A DNA stretch of 64,000 nt from Aeromonas sp. RU39B (GTDB lineage: Bacteria > Pseudomonadota > Gammaproteobacteria > Enterobacterales > Aeromonadaceae): NCBI RefSeq assembly GCF_900156095.1, contig NZ_FTMJ01000012.1, positions 62,001-126,000 of the forward strand, given 5' to 3'. The translations under genes were made by a program, and so were the position numbers. Under the pieces are notes generated by a model. The model was not told where the DNA came from. It did no database searches and saw only the letters and a program-made list of their open reading frames with translations. The first letter of the stretch is position 1, and the number at the start of each line of letters is the position of its first letter. Shown here piece by piece: positions 35,448-46,290 of this stretch.

Positions 35448-36710
35448 TTAGCGCGCAATCTCTAACTGCGCCTCATCCTGCGAGACCACCTTGTCGCGAC
35501 CGGTGGTCTTGGCCTGATAGAGCAGGCGGTCAGCCTCTATCAGTGCTTCATCCATGCCCAGTTGCCCCATGGTGATCACGCCAAAGCTGGCGCGCACATA
35601 GAGCGGAATGTCGAGCGCCAGCGGCCGCTGGCGCAACTGCTGGCGTAATCCTTCCAGGCGCTTGCACAGTACCTGACTGCTGCAATGAGGCACCATCAGT
35701 GCAAACTCCTCGCCGCCAAAGCGGGCTATCAAGGCGTCAGGGAAAAACTGGCTGAGCTGATCGCTTAAGTGGCACAGCAGTTGATCTCCGATGGCATGAC
35801 CCCAGTGATCGTTGACCTGTTTGAAATGATCCACATCCAAAACGCATAGGGAGAGGGGATAGCGGCCTGCCTGCGCTGTCTGTAGCCACTGTTGACCGGT
35901 CTTGAACCAGTAGCGGCGGTTGTAAAGCCCGGTCAGGTAGTCACGGTTGGCTGACTCCTGAATGCTGTTAAATTGCTCAAGCGCCTCCAGGTTATGGCTG
36001 ACGCGGCACTGCAGCTCCTCGGGCTCGAACGGCTGATGCAGAAAGTCGTTGGCGCCTTGTTTGAGGTAACGTGCCGAGAGTCCACGCTTGTCCGAGACCG
36101 ACAACCCGATGATCGCCAGCTGCTGCTTGCTGTAGCGCTCGCGCAGCATGCGCACCAGCGTAATGCCATCAATATCCGGCATGTAGTAGTCAATCAGGAT
36201 CAGGCGAATGGCGGGATAGCGCTCGAGCATGGCCAGCGCCTCTTTGGCGTGACCGGCTTCATGCACCTGCAGCAGCTGTTTGCGCAGCTGGGCTGCAGTG
36301 TGGTGGCGCGCCGTCATCGAATCATCCACCACTAAGACGTCAATGCTCTGATTAAGATAGAGACGGTGCACCAGCCCTACGGCGTATTGCAGGGAGTGGC
36401 GCGAGTCTTTCATCACATAATCGAGCACGCCGGCTTCAAGCCAGCTCTGGCGTTTATCCTCACTCACATCAGCTGTCAGTACCACGACCGGCACACCGCG
36501 GGTTAGCAGTACTGCCACGGCTTCGCCATGGGGTGCATCGGGCAAGGTCAAGTCGACCAGCGCGACCACGTAGTCATCGACCGCGATATCGCTGGTTGCA
36601 TCCAGCGTATCAAAGGCATCCACGTCGAGGTTGGTCTGTTGCACGATGGCCTGGGTCAACATGCGGCGGACGGTGTGGCTGTCCTCAACGATCATGATCT
36701 TGCGCTTCAT
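35448..36710 (-). CDS. Dual-receiver GGDEF response regulator (PleD-like)
   Basis: A 420-aa cytoplasmic diguanylate cyclase candidate that would make c-di-GMP. Receiver 1 (about 3-115) keeps its acidic pair (VEDS), phospho-Asp (LVDLTLPD), Thr (LTAD) and Lys (VMKDS). Receiver 2 (about 124-240) keeps VVDDS and LIDYYMPD, but its conserved Lys is Gln (FLHQPF). The GGDEF domain (about 258-415) has DYLTGLYNRR and an intact RFGGEEF. The inhibitory RxxD site before it reads FFPD, so product inhibition is probably lost. The ATG at 36710 begins receiver 1. Confidence 0.92.
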   Translation of the reverse strand: MKRKIMIVEDSHTVRRMLTQAIVQQTNLDVDAFDTLDATSDIAVDDYVVALVDLTLPDAPHGEAVAVLLTRGVPVVVLTADVSEDKRQSWLEAGVLDYVMKDSRHSLQYAVGLVHRLYLNQSIDVLVVDDSMTARHHTAAQLRKQLLQVHEAGHAKEALAMLERYPAIRLILIDYYMPDIDGITLVRMLRERYSKQQLAIIGLSVSDKRGLSARYLKQGANDFLHQPFEPEELQCRVSHNLEALEQFNSIQESANRDYLTGLYNRRYWFKTGQQWLQTAQAGRYPLSLCVLDVDHFKQVNDHWGHAIGDQLLCHLSDQLSQFFPDALIARFGGEEFALMVPHCSSQVLCKRLEGLRQQLRQRPLALDIPLYVRASFGVITMGQLGMDEALIEADRLLYQAKTTGRDKVVSQDEAQLEIAR

Positions 36711-36761
36711 GGGCAATCCGCTGGCGTGAGGAGGCATGCCCGAAGGCATGCCAATGAGAGG

Positions 36762-37769
<1,008 letters not shown>

Positions 37770-37823
37770 TCAAAGCCGCTGAAACGATAGCGACCATCGA
37801 ATTTATGGGGCCTGGTCGGCGGG

Positions 37824-38552
37824 TCATTCCGCCGCCTCTTGCAGCAGATGCTTCTTAACCCAACATGCAGCCAGCCAGGCCGGGATGCCAGCCAGCAAAG
37901 CACTGCCGAGCAGATCAATTCCCCAATGCATCCCAAGCAGCAGCCTGGAGAGCGCAACCGCCAGCAACCAAAGGATGAGCAGAATGCGCCCCGGGGTATT
38001 GCTGGGCCAAATCAGCCCGAAAAACAGGCTCAGTGTGATGGCGACCAGCAGGTGGCCCGAGGGGAAGGCGTAATTAACCCCATATGCCCAGTGCTGCAGC
38101 AGGGGATCGGGAATGGCCAAATTGATCTGCGCCGCCATCAACAGGGTCAGCCGCGCGGTGTCAGGCCGCTGATAAAACCGGTCCATGCCGGCCACATTGG
38201 CATGTTGCTGCAGCCACAACACGTAAGGGCGGGGCTCGCTCACCATGGCTTTAAGCAGTGTTTTGATGCCCAGATCGAGCAGCAGCAGTGCCACCAGTAT
38301 GCCAAACAGTAAAGCGATTTGCCTTGGAGGGAGTGCAAAGGCGCGTGCTACCAGCACCAGCGGGACCAACATCATAACGAGCAGGCCGGGCCAGCTGGCG
38401 CTGTTTGAAAACAGCAGAGCAAAAGAGGTCAATGAGCCGGGGAGGCTAATCCCAAACGGCATGGGGGGCACCAAGAGCGCGATAAAGCAAAGCGGTAGCA
38501 GCAACGAGAGCGGATAACGCACGGAGGTCATGGACACAAAGGTATAACTCAT
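37824..38552 (-). CDS. PAP2-family membrane phosphatase (PgpB-like)
   Basis: A 242-aa inner-membrane phosphatase with about six hydrophobic segments. The three PAP2 motifs are complete: KAMVSEPRP (KX6RP), FPSGH and SRLLLGMHWGID (SRX5HX3D), so it should be active, probably on lipid phosphates such as undecaprenyl pyrophosphate or phosphatidylglycerophosphate. The start is uncertain: neither the first ATG nor one seven codons later has a good ribosome site. Confidence 0.85.
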   Translation of the reverse strand: MSYTFVSMTSVRYPLSLLLPLCFIALLVPPMPFGISLPGSLTSFALLFSNSASWPGLLVMMLVPLVLVARAFALPPRQIALLFGILVALLLLDLGIKTLLKAMVSEPRPYVLWLQQHANVAGMDRFYQRPDTARLTLLMAAQINLAIPDPLLQHWAYGVNYAFPSGHLLVAITLSLFFGLIWPSNTPGRILLILWLLAVALSRLLLGMHWGIDLLGSALLAGIPAWLAACWVKKHLLQEAAE

Positions 38553-38680
38553 CCTTGATTGGCAAGAGGGCTATTGTGCCTCGCTTCACGAGAGGGTCAA
38601 GGACAAGTGTGGCGTGTCATCCCGGCCGGCTTTGGCTAGAATGCGCCACTTGGGCAGCAGGCTGTGGCTGAGGAGGGTCG

Positions 38681-39808
38681 ATGCTGAACATAGTGGCTGA
38701 TGAGAATATGCCCCATGTACGGGAGCTGTTTGGAGACCTGGGTAATGTGCAACTGTTGCCGGGACGGGCGATGACCCCTGAACAGATCAGTGATGCCGAT
38801 GTGCTGCTGGTGCGATCAGTCACCCGTGTCAATGCGGCTTTGCTGGCCAAGGCGACGCGTCTCAAGTTTGTCGGCACCGCCACTATCGGGACCGATCATA
38901 TCGATAAGGCCCTGCTGGCCGAGCGTCAGATCGCCTTTACCAGTGCGCCGGGCTGCAATCGCATCTCGGTGGGCGATTATGTCACCAGTGCGCTGCTGGT
39001 GCTGGCCGAGCGCCATGCGCTGACGCTCTCTGCGCTGTCGTTGGCGGTGATCGGCGCGGGCAATACCGGCAGTGATGTCGCTGCCAAAGCCGCGGCACTT
39101 GGCATGCGCGTGTTACGCTGCGATCCGCCGCGTCAGCGGCGTGAAGACGGCGAGTTTGTCTCTCTGGAAGAGGCCCTTGATGCGGACGTGGTGAGCTTTC
39201 ATGTGCCGCTGACCCGCCAAGGTGACGATGCGACCTTCCATCTGCTCGATGCCAAACGCATTGCGGCGCTGCGCGCCGGGCAGTGTCTTATCAACGCATC
39301 ACGCGGTGAGGTGTGGGACAATCAGGCACTGCTGCAACGGCAGCAGGGGCCTTCGCCGCTCTCACTGGTGATGGATGTCTGGGAAAACGAACCAGAGGTA
39401 TTGGCCGAGTTGGTGCCACATACCGAGATTGCCACACCGCATATTGCCGGTTACAGCCTTGAGGGCAAGGCTCGCGGCACCTGGATGCTCTATGAAGCGC
39501 TGTGTCAATGGCTCGGTCAGCCCGCAAGCCGCAGACTGCATACCCTGTTGCCGGCGCCAGATGTGATGAGCCTGACGCTTGGTCAGCAGCCCGATCAGGC
39601 CCTGATTGGTCGCTTGGTGCATCTGGTGTATGACGTACGCCGTGACGATGCCCGTTTTCGCCGTGAGCTGGGCATCGCGGGCAGTTTCGATCAGCAGCGC
39701 AAGTGCTACCCGGAGCGGCGCGAGTTTTCGTCCCTGCAGATTGCCGGAAACGGCCCGCTGGCGACGCTGGCTGCGCTTGGCTTTAGCCTCTCTGAGCCCT
39801 GCTCCTGA
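38681..39808 (+). CDS. pdxB: Erythronate-4-phosphate dehydrogenase
   Basis: Second step of the DXP-dependent pyridoxal phosphate pathway: oxidises 4-phospho-D-erythronate with NAD. 375 aa, the usual length. The N-terminus ILVDENMP-like reads MLNIVADENMPHVRELF. The NAD loop is VIGAGNTGSDVA, the active-site Arg is in NASRGEVWDN, Glu in WENEPEV and His in TPHIAGYS. The C-terminal PdxB dimer domain is present. First gene of pdxB-usg-fimV-truA-accD-folC-dedD. Confidence 0.96.
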   Translation: MLNIVADENMPHVRELFGDLGNVQLLPGRAMTPEQISDADVLLVRSVTRVNAALLAKATRLKFVGTATIGTDHIDKALLAERQIAFTSAPGCNRISVGDYVTSALLVLAERHALTLSALSLAVIGAGNTGSDVAAKAAALGMRVLRCDPPRQRREDGEFVSLEEALDADVVSFHVPLTRQGDDATFHLLDAKRIAALRAGQCLINASRGEVWDNQALLQRQQGPSPLSLVMDVWENEPEVLAELVPHTEIATPHIAGYSLEGKARGTWMLYEALCQWLGQPASRRLHTLLPAPDVMSLTLGQQPDQALIGRLVHLVYDVRRDDARFRRELGIAGSFDQQRKCYPERREFSSLQIAGNGPLATLAALGFSLSEPCS

Positions 39809-39862
39809 AACAAATGTTATCCCGGCCCGCCTGGTGTGGGCCTTTCCTGCAAGGAGTTAAAA

Positions 39863-40876
39863 ATGAGTCAGCAACTCAGCGTTGCAGTTCTGGGGGCGGC
39901 CAGCGCCGTCGGTCAGACCATGCTGGAACTGATAGAAGAGCGCGCACTGCCTATCGAGCGGATCATCGCGCTCGGCAATGCCGACGACAGCGGTGAGACC
40001 GTGCGGGCCATGGGTCGCAACCTGGATATCCAGGATGTTGAGACCTTCGATTGGAGCGAGGCCACGCTGGCGCTGTTTGCCTGCGGCGCAGAAGAGGCCA
40101 GCCGTTATGCGCCGATTGCCGCCGAGCAGGGATGTCTGGTTATCGACAGCAGTGGCGCCTTTGCCTTTGATGAGTCGATCCCCTTGGTGTGCTTTGATGC
40201 CAACCCCGATGCGTTGGCCGATTATCGTCAAAGCAATATTGTCTCTTTGACCAGCGGCGTTGCCAGCCAGTTGTTGGCAGTGCTCAAACCGTTGCATCAA
40301 TCGGTCGGTGTGGCCCGTGCCAACGTGGCGGGCTATTTGTCGGTGGCGACCAACGGCAAGGCGGGTGTTGACGAGTTGGCCGGGCAAACCGCCCATCTGC
40401 TTAACGGCCGACCGGTTGAGCCTGCTGTGTTTCCTGCCCAGATAGCGTTTAACGTGTTGGGTCAAAGTGGTGCTCTGCTTGATAACGGCTACAGCCAGTG
40501 CGAATGGCAATTGATGCTCGAAGCCCAGCGGGTGCTGGGTAGTGATGTGGTGATCAACCCGACGCTGGCACAGGTGCCGGTGTTTTTCGGGGATGCCATG
40601 GCGCTGCACGTTGAGTTGCAGATGCCCATCGAGCTGGAGCAGGTGCGCGAGTTGCTGCGTGATGCCTCTGGCGTGCGTCTATGGGACGAAGAAGAGGGCG
40701 TGCCGAGTCCGGTGGTCGATGCCAATGGCCAGGATGAGGTCATCGTGGCGCGCATCCGACAGGATCTTTCCCATGCTCAGGGTATAGATCTCTGGCTGGT
40801 GGCCGATAACGTTCGCAGAGGCCAGGCGTTAGCCGCCGTGCAAAGTGCCGAGTGGCTACTGCGCGAGATGCTGTAA
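39863..40876 (+). CDS. usg: Usg, aspartate-semialdehyde dehydrogenase-like protein
   Basis: A 337-aa homologue of aspartate-semialdehyde dehydrogenase, lying after pdxB as in E. coli. The nucleotide-binding start VAVLGAASAVGQTMLELIEE and the C-terminal half are clear. Where the enzyme has the catalytic Cys in PNCST, this protein has LTSGVASQL, with Gly in its place, so it is probably not an active dehydrogenase. ATG with AAGGAG 7 nt upstream. Confidence 0.9.
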   Translation: MSQQLSVAVLGAASAVGQTMLELIEERALPIERIIALGNADDSGETVRAMGRNLDIQDVETFDWSEATLALFACGAEEASRYAPIAAEQGCLVIDSSGAFAFDESIPLVCFDANPDALADYRQSNIVSLTSGVASQLLAVLKPLHQSVGVARANVAGYLSVATNGKAGVDELAGQTAHLLNGRPVEPAVFPAQIAFNVLGQSGALLDNGYSQCEWQLMLEAQRVLGSDVVINPTLAQVPVFFGDAMALHVELQMPIELEQVRELLRDASGVRLWDEEEGVPSPVVDANGQDEVIVARIRQDLSHAQGIDLWLVADNVRRGQALAAVQSAEWLLREML

Positions 40877-41067
40877 TTGCGGGGGCCACTGCGGTGGCCC
40901 CGATTGTTGCGCTGACTCACGCCAGCTAAAAAACGGTGGAGAAAAATGGGGCAAACGAGGGCGAAGCGCTGGTTTGCAGACGAGGCCTGAATTATAGTGA
41001 CACCACATATAAGGGCTAAGTATCCAAATTTTTCAATGTGATAGAGCTGTCACGCGAAGGAACGAGT

Positions 41068-43149
41068 ATGGGATATTCCCGCATAGCTTTGGCGATGCTG
41101 CTGGCATTAGGGGCGCTTTCCCCGGCTCATGGCGCAACGCAACCCTTCATGGTCGAGATCAAGGGACCCGATGAGCCGGCCGCGGCGACCACCACGACCC
41201 CTCCTGTTGCTCCGACCGTGACCGAAACACCGGCTGCCCGCGCCGCCGATCCTGCGCGCGGCACCGTTCGTACCGAGCGTTATGGCCCCATCCGTCGAAC
41301 CGATACCCTGTGGAGTCTGGCCAGCGCCTATCGCCCGAGCAGTCGTGTCTCGGTCTACCAGACCATGGTGGCCATCTATAACAAGAATCCGCAGAGTTTT
41401 GCCGACGGCAATATCAATCATATTCTGGTGGGCTCGACCATATCGTTGCCGAGCGAACAAGAAGCATCGCGCATTCCGGAAGCCGAGGCTCGCGCACGTT
41501 TTCGTAGTGACAACGTCAGCTGGAAGGGGATCAGCCCCAGATATCATGTCGCCCAGCCAAGCGGCGAAGTGCGTAACCTGACGGTCAAACCGAAAAAAGA
41601 GCCGGCCAAACCGGTTGCCGACGTCAAACCTGCCCCCGAAAAACCAGCTGAGAAGAGTGCCGCGCCCCTGCCGCAAGCACCGGTGACGGCCGAAAGTGCC
41701 AAGCCGGATGTCGCAGCACCGGCGCCGGTCAGTGCTGCAACGGCAACCGACACCAAGCCAGAGCCGGTTGCGGCCGCAGCGCCTGAACCCATCAAGCCCG
41801 AGGCCAGTAAGCCTGACGCCACGAAGGTGGAAGAGAGTGCTGCGCCCAAGCCCTTGCCGGCGCAGACGCAGACTGAACAGACGGGCTCAGCCACTGAGAT
41901 GAAGTTGGCGCTGGAAGATGCGACGACCCAGCTGGCACAGGTCAGTGAGACCAACCATCGGCTCAAGTTACGGGTTGAGTCGATGAATCAGGAGCTTGAG
42001 ACACTTAAAGCGCAGCTGGTCGATCAGACCACTTTGCAAAAAGAGATTGAAGAGCTCAAGGCCAAGCAAGGCGCGGCGCCTGTTGCTGCTGCACCCGAAG
42101 CGCCCAGTGGCAAGAGCTGGATCATGGACTTGCTCTCGTCCCCGCTGAACCTTGCCATGATCATCTTGTTGCCGGTCTTGCTGGTGCTGGCGATTGTGAC
42201 GCTGTGGCTGCGCGCCCGCGCTCGTCGCGAGCTGGAAGAGCAGGAGAAGAGCCTGTCGGAATCGACCGCCGCCTTCATGGATGATGACAGCAACGAGCTT
42301 GACCATCTGCTGGCTGGCGACATGCCGGTGATGATGACTGAGCCGCAAGGGGAGGCGTTACCCCAGAGCGATACCCTTTCGCCGGGTACCGCCCTTGATG
42401 AGCCCGATGCTCACGATCTGGTCTTTAGTGACGAAGGGGAGCATCCGCTCACGGAAGAGGAGCCGATCAGTTCGCCGGCTGCATCGCGTGATCCGGAGCT
42501 GGTGCCCGAGCCTGACGCCATCCCGACCCTGAACGAGTCGCTGTTTGCCACCGCGGTGGAGGATGAAGCGCTGCCGTTCAACGGTCAGGATGAACTCAAG
42601 TTTGACGAAGAGCAGTACGAAGAGTTCGATTTGAGCGAGCTTGATGCCGAGCTCGACAAGATCCTCGATGAAGAGGATGCCGTTGAGCCAGTCTTGTCGG
42701 CCCGCGCTGACACTGCAGAAGATCCCGTCATCAACTTCGACCCGGCGCTGCTGGCCGGTGATGTGGAGCTCGATGCCGCTGATCCGTTGGCTGATGAGCA
42801 GGCTCTCTCGGCCGAGACGGTCCCTCATCGCGATGCTGCTGAGAATAACCAGTTCGTCGAAATTGATACCCTGCTTGCCGAAGCTGATGTGGGTGACGCG
42901 CAGGAGCCCTCTTATCAGAGTGCCAATCTCGATGTGGGGCTCGATGAGTTTCCCGATGTCATGCCCGAGAGCACCGGCTTTGATGTGGACTCGGACGATG
43001 GCGGGGTGGGGGCCAAGCTTGATCTGGCGCGCGCGTATCTTGAGATCGACGATATGGACAGCGCCCGCGAGTTGCTGGAAGAGGCGGCAGCCCAAGGCAG
43101 TGAGAGCCAGCGGGCAGAAGCCCAGAAACTGCTCAAACGGCTGGCATGA
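41068..43149 (+). CDS. fimV: FimV/TspA-family inner-membrane protein
   Basis: A 693-aa protein with a signal peptide (to about residue 25, PAHGA), a LysM-like peptidoglycan-binding segment (about 75-130: TDTLWSLASAYR), a Pro/Ala/Lys-rich linker, a coiled coil (about 275-335), one membrane helix (about 360-382), a long acidic cytoplasmic region and the C-terminal FimV repeat LDLARAYLEIDDMDSARELL. FimV proteins organise type IV pili and polar factors. It sits between usg and truA, as its homologues do in related genomes. Confidence 0.92.
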   Translation: MGYSRIALAMLLALGALSPAHGATQPFMVEIKGPDEPAAATTTTPPVAPTVTETPAARAADPARGTVRTERYGPIRRTDTLWSLASAYRPSSRVSVYQTMVAIYNKNPQSFADGNINHILVGSTISLPSEQEASRIPEAEARARFRSDNVSWKGISPRYHVAQPSGEVRNLTVKPKKEPAKPVADVKPAPEKPAEKSAAPLPQAPVTAESAKPDVAAPAPVSAATATDTKPEPVAAAAPEPIKPEASKPDATKVEESAAPKPLPAQTQTEQTGSATEMKLALEDATTQLAQVSETNHRLKLRVESMNQELETLKAQLVDQTTLQKEIEELKAKQGAAPVAAAPEAPSGKSWIMDLLSSPLNLAMIILLPVLLVLAIVTLWLRARARRELEEQEKSLSESTAAFMDDDSNELDHLLAGDMPVMMTEPQGEALPQSDTLSPGTALDEPDAHDLVFSDEGEHPLTEEEPISSPAASRDPELVPEPDAIPTLNESLFATAVEDEALPFNGQDELKFDEEQYEEFDLSELDAELDKILDEEDAVEPVLSARADTAEDPVINFDPALLAGDVELDAADPLADEQALSAETVPHRDAAENNQFVEIDTLLAEADVGDAQEPSYQSANLDVGLDEFPDVMPESTGFDVDSDDGGVGAKLDLARAYLEIDDMDSARELLEEAAAQGSESQRAEAQKLLKRLA

Positions 43150-43162
43150 CAGCATTAAGAGA

Positions 43163-43190
43163 AAGGGCGGCCTGCGGGCCGCCCTTCATT
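43163..43190. terminator. Hairpin after fimV
   Basis: AAGGGCGGCC/GGCCGCCCTT stem with a short T-containing tail, between fimV and truA. Confidence 0.7.
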
Positions 43191-43242
43191 TTGCAGGCAC
43201 TTTGCGTATAATTCGCCGCGTTTCAACAGCCTCAGGTGTTCC

Positions 43243-44052
43243 ATGCGTATAGCCCTTGGTATCGAATATGACGGCAGCCGCTATTTCGGCTGGCAGCGTC
43301 AGCGGGAAGTGGTCAGTGTCCAGGAAGCGCTGGAGCGGGCCCTTGGCAAGATTGCCAATCATCCGGTGGAGATCCAGTGTGCCGGACGCACCGATGCCGG
43401 CGTGCATGCCACCGGTCAGGTGATCCATTTCGATACCGATGCCGAGCGCAAAGAGGCTGCCTGGACGCTGGGGCTCAACTCCAATCTGCCTGCCGATATT
43501 GCGGTGCGCTGGGTCAAGGCGGTGCCGGACGATTTCCACGCCCGTTTCAGCGCCACAGCGCGGCGCTATCGCTATGTCATCTACAACCACAACTACCGCC
43601 CCGCCATTCTTGGCAGTGGTGTGAGCCATTATCACGATCGTTTGGATGCCGAACTGATGCACCAAGCCGGTCAGTGTCTCATCGGCGAGCAGGATTTTAG
43701 CTCGTTTCGGGCGGTGCAGTGCCAGTCCAATACCCCTTGGCGCAATGTGACCCACCTGTGTGTGAGTCGCTCTGGCCCCTACATTGTGCTCGACATCAAG
43801 GCCAATGCCTTTTTGCATCACATGGTGCGTAATATCACCGGCTCCTTGCTGGAAGTGGGCAAAGGCGACAAGCCGGTGGAGTGGGTCGCCGAGGTGTTGG
43901 CCGCGCGCGATCGCAACGTAGCGGGCCCCACCGCCAAGGCCGGCGGACTCTATCTGGTGGATGTGGATTACCCGGCCGAGTTTGCCTTGCCAGAGGTGCC
44001 GCTCGGCCCCTTGTGGCTGCCCGACTCGGCCCCGGGTACGACCAGTTTTTAG
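43243..44052 (+). CDS. truA: tRNA pseudouridine(38-40) synthase
   Basis: Isomerises uridines 38-40 in the anticodon arm of tRNAs. 269 aa. The catalytic Asp51 lies in [15 protein letters not shown]. Other family blocks are [26 protein letters not shown] and [14 protein letters not shown]. Follows fimV; followed by accD after 118 bp, with dedA absent at this position compared with E. coli. Confidence 0.97.
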   Translation: MRIALGIEYDGSRYFGWQRQREVVSVQEALERALGKIANHPVEIQCAGRTDAGVHATGQVIHFDTDAERKEAAWTLGLNSNLPADIAVRWVKAVPDDFHARFSATARRYRYVIYNHNYRPAILGSGVSHYHDRLDAELMHQAGQCLIGEQDFSSFRAVQCQSNTPWRNVTHLCVSRSGPYIVLDIKANAFLHHMVRNITGSLLEVGKGDKPVEWVAEVLAARDRNVAGPTAKAGGLYLVDVDYPAEFALPEVPLGPLWLPDSAPGTTSF

Positions 44053-44170
44053 TAACTGCGCCTGTAAAAGTGTGATTTAATGGCAGGCCAATGTCCCCGC
44101 AGCACCGCCAAGTCATTGAACAGACACGGTGCTGCTGTGTTTTCAAGCATTAGAAGCATTAAGGAATTCC

Positions 44171-45031
44171 ATGAGCTGGCTTGAGAAGATTCTTCCCAAG
44201 AGCAAGATCACTGCTCCGCGTCGTCACAACATTCCGGAAGGAGTGTGGACCAAGTGCAGTGCTTGCGAACAGGTACTTTACCGGGCGGAGCTGGAACGCA
44301 ACCTGGAAGTATGCCCCAAGTGTGATCACCACATGCGCATTAGCGCCCGTGCTCGTCTCGAGCGCTTTCTCGACGAGCAGGGACGCGTCGAGGTAGCCGG
44401 CGAGCTGGAGCCGCAGGATATCCTCAAGTTCAAGGACTCCAAGCGTTACAAAGAGCGCCTGACGGCTGCCCAAAAGAGCACCGGTGAAAAGGATGCGCTG
44501 GTGGTTATGAAGGGAACCCTCAAGGGCGTGCCGGTTGTCGCGTGCTCCTTTGAATTTTCCTTTATCGGCGGCTCCATGTCGTCGGTGGTTGGTGCCCGTT
44601 TTGTGCGCGCCGTTGACGAGTGCCTGAAAGAAGGTCGTGGTCTGGTCTGCTTCTCCGCCTCCGGTGGTGCCCGAATGCAGGAAGCGCTGTTCTCCCTGAT
44701 GCAGATGGCCAAGACCAGTGCTGCGCTGGATCGCCTCGCCAAGGCGGGTTTGCCGTTTATCTCTGTGCTGACTGACCCGACCATGGGCGGTGTATCGGCC
44801 AGTCTTGCCATGCTGGGTGACATCAACGTGGGTGAGCCCAAGGCCTTGATCGGCTTCGCCGGTCCGCGCGTGATCGAACAGACTGTGCGTGAGAAACTGC
44901 CGGAAGGTTTCCAGCGCTCCGAGTTCTTGCTCGAGAAAGGGGCGATTGACCTCATCATCGATCGCCGCGAAATGCGTGATCGTCTGGCCGGTCTGATGGC
45001 CAAGCTGATGAACACCACCGTCGACGAGTAA
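44171..45031 (+). CDS. accD: Acetyl-CoA carboxylase carboxyltransferase subunit beta
   Basis: With AccA forms the carboxyltransferase that makes malonyl-CoA for fatty acid synthesis. 286 aa. N-terminal zinc ribbon with Cys29, 32, 48 and 51 (KCSACE ... VCPKCDHH), then the crotonase-like carboxyltransferase domain with [19 protein letters not shown] and [11 protein letters not shown]. The ATG at 44171 starts the conserved MSWLEKI. folC begins 2 bp after the stop. Confidence 0.97.
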   Translation: MSWLEKILPKSKITAPRRHNIPEGVWTKCSACEQVLYRAELERNLEVCPKCDHHMRISARARLERFLDEQGRVEVAGELEPQDILKFKDSKRYKERLTAAQKSTGEKDALVVMKGTLKGVPVVACSFEFSFIGGSMSSVVGARFVRAVDECLKEGRGLVCFSASGGARMQEALFSLMQMAKTSAALDRLAKAGLPFISVLTDPTMGGVSASLAMLGDINVGEPKALIGFAGPRVIEQTVREKLPEGFQRSEFLLEKGAIDLIIDRREMRDRLAGLMAKLMNTTVDE

Positions 45032-45033
45032 GC

Positions 45034-46290
45034 ATGACAACGTTCACTGCATCCCAAAGCCGGTCGCTCGTCGACTGGCTTTCTTATTTGGAGGCCATTC
45101 ATCCTGCCACCATCGAGCTTGGGCTTGAGCGGGTAGGGGACGTGGCCAGACGCCTTGGCCTCACTACGTTGCCTTGTAAAGTGGTGACGGTGGGGGGCAC
45201 CAACGGCAAGGGATCTTCCTGCGCCATGGCGGCCAGCATCTTGATGGCACAGGGCTATCGGGTCGGGGTCTACTCATCGCCGCATCTGCTGCGCTTTACC
45301 GAGCGCGTCAGGGTACAGGGCAATGAGCTGACCGAGGCACGTCACTGCGAGGCCTTTACGGCTGTGGAAGCGGTGCGTGGTGAGATTGCCCTGACCTTCT
45401 TCGAGTTTGCAACGCTGGCGGCCTTGTGGCTGTTTGCCCGAGCCAACCTCGACGTGCTGCTGCTGGAAGTGGGGCTCGGTGGAAGGCTCGATGCCACCAA
45501 CGTGGTGGAATCCGATGTGGCGGTCATCACCTCGATTGCGCTCGATCACTGCGACTGGCTGGGCGATACCCGCGAGTTGGTGGCCATCGAAAAGGCCGGA
45601 ATCTATCGCACCGGCAAGCCGGCTATCAGCGGTGAGCCCGAGCCGCCGCTGACCATTGAGAGCGAGGCGCTGCGCCTTGGTGCCCAGCTGCGCCAGGTTG
45701 GGCGTGATTTTCGCGCAGAGGTGGCAGGGGATCATTGGGATTATCACGGTCTCAATCATTACGCGGGGTTGCCGGTTCCGGCCTTGCCGCTGATGAATGC
45801 TGTCACCGTGCTGGCGGCGCTCGAGTCGCTCGGATTACCGCTCTCGGAAGCCGCCATCCAGCAGGGGTTGGCCAGCGCACAGTTGGCAGGGCGCATGCAA
45901 AAATTGCAGGATTCGCCGCTGGTGTATGTCGATGTGGCCCACAATCCACATTCAGCGGCCTATCTTGCCACCCGCCTTCGCGACATTCCTTGCCGCGGTG
46001 TGCGCCGCGCCGTGGTGGGGATGCTTAAGGATAAAGATATGGCGGGTTCACTGGTACAGCTCAGTGGGCTCATCAGCGAGTGGCATCTGGCGCCGCTGGG
46101 CGGCCCACGCGGCGCCACCGCTGAGCAGTTGATGGTGGCACTGGGTGAAGAGGCGACCTGCCATGGCTCGGTGGCCGAGGCTTATCGTTCAGTGCTTGCC
46201 CAATCGGGACCGCTTGATATGGTTATCGTTTTTGGCTCGTTTTATACTGTCGCTGATGTATTGGCCGGGCATAGTCAAGAGGAGTCATAG
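45034..46290 (+). CDS. folC: Folylpolyglutamate/dihydrofolate synthase
   Basis: Makes dihydrofolate from dihydropteroate and extends folate polyglutamate tails. 418 aa. ATP loop GGTNGKGSSCAMAASI (about residues 52-67), Mur-ligase centre LLLEVGLGGRLDATNV, His-Asp region ITSIALDHCDWLG, and DVAHNPHSA in the C-terminal domain. Its stop overlaps the GTG start of dedD. Confidence 0.96.
   Translation: MTTFTASQSRSLVDWLSYLEAIHPATIELGLERVGDVARRLGLTTLPCKVVTVGGTNGKGSSCAMAASILMAQGYRVGVYSSPHLLRFTERVRVQGNELTEARHCEAFTAVEAVRGEIALTFFEFATLAALWLFARANLDVLLLEVGLGGRLDATNVVESDVAVITSIALDHCDWLGDTRELVAIEKAGIYRTGKPAISGEPEPPLTIESEALRLGAQLRQVGRDFRAEVAGDHWDYHGLNHYAGLPVPALPLMNAVTVLAALESLGLPLSEAAIQQGLASAQLAGRMQKLQDSPLVYVDVAHNPHSAAYLATRLRDIPCRGVRRAVVGMLKDKDMAGSLVQLSGLISEWHLAPLGGPRGATAEQLMVALGEEATCHGSVAEAYRSVLAQSGPLDMVIVFGSFYTVADVLAGHSQEES

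Noticed and set aside
40880-40905. Terminator after usg
   Set aside because: GGGGCCAC/GTGGCCCC forms a stem but lacks a T-tract; too weak to list.
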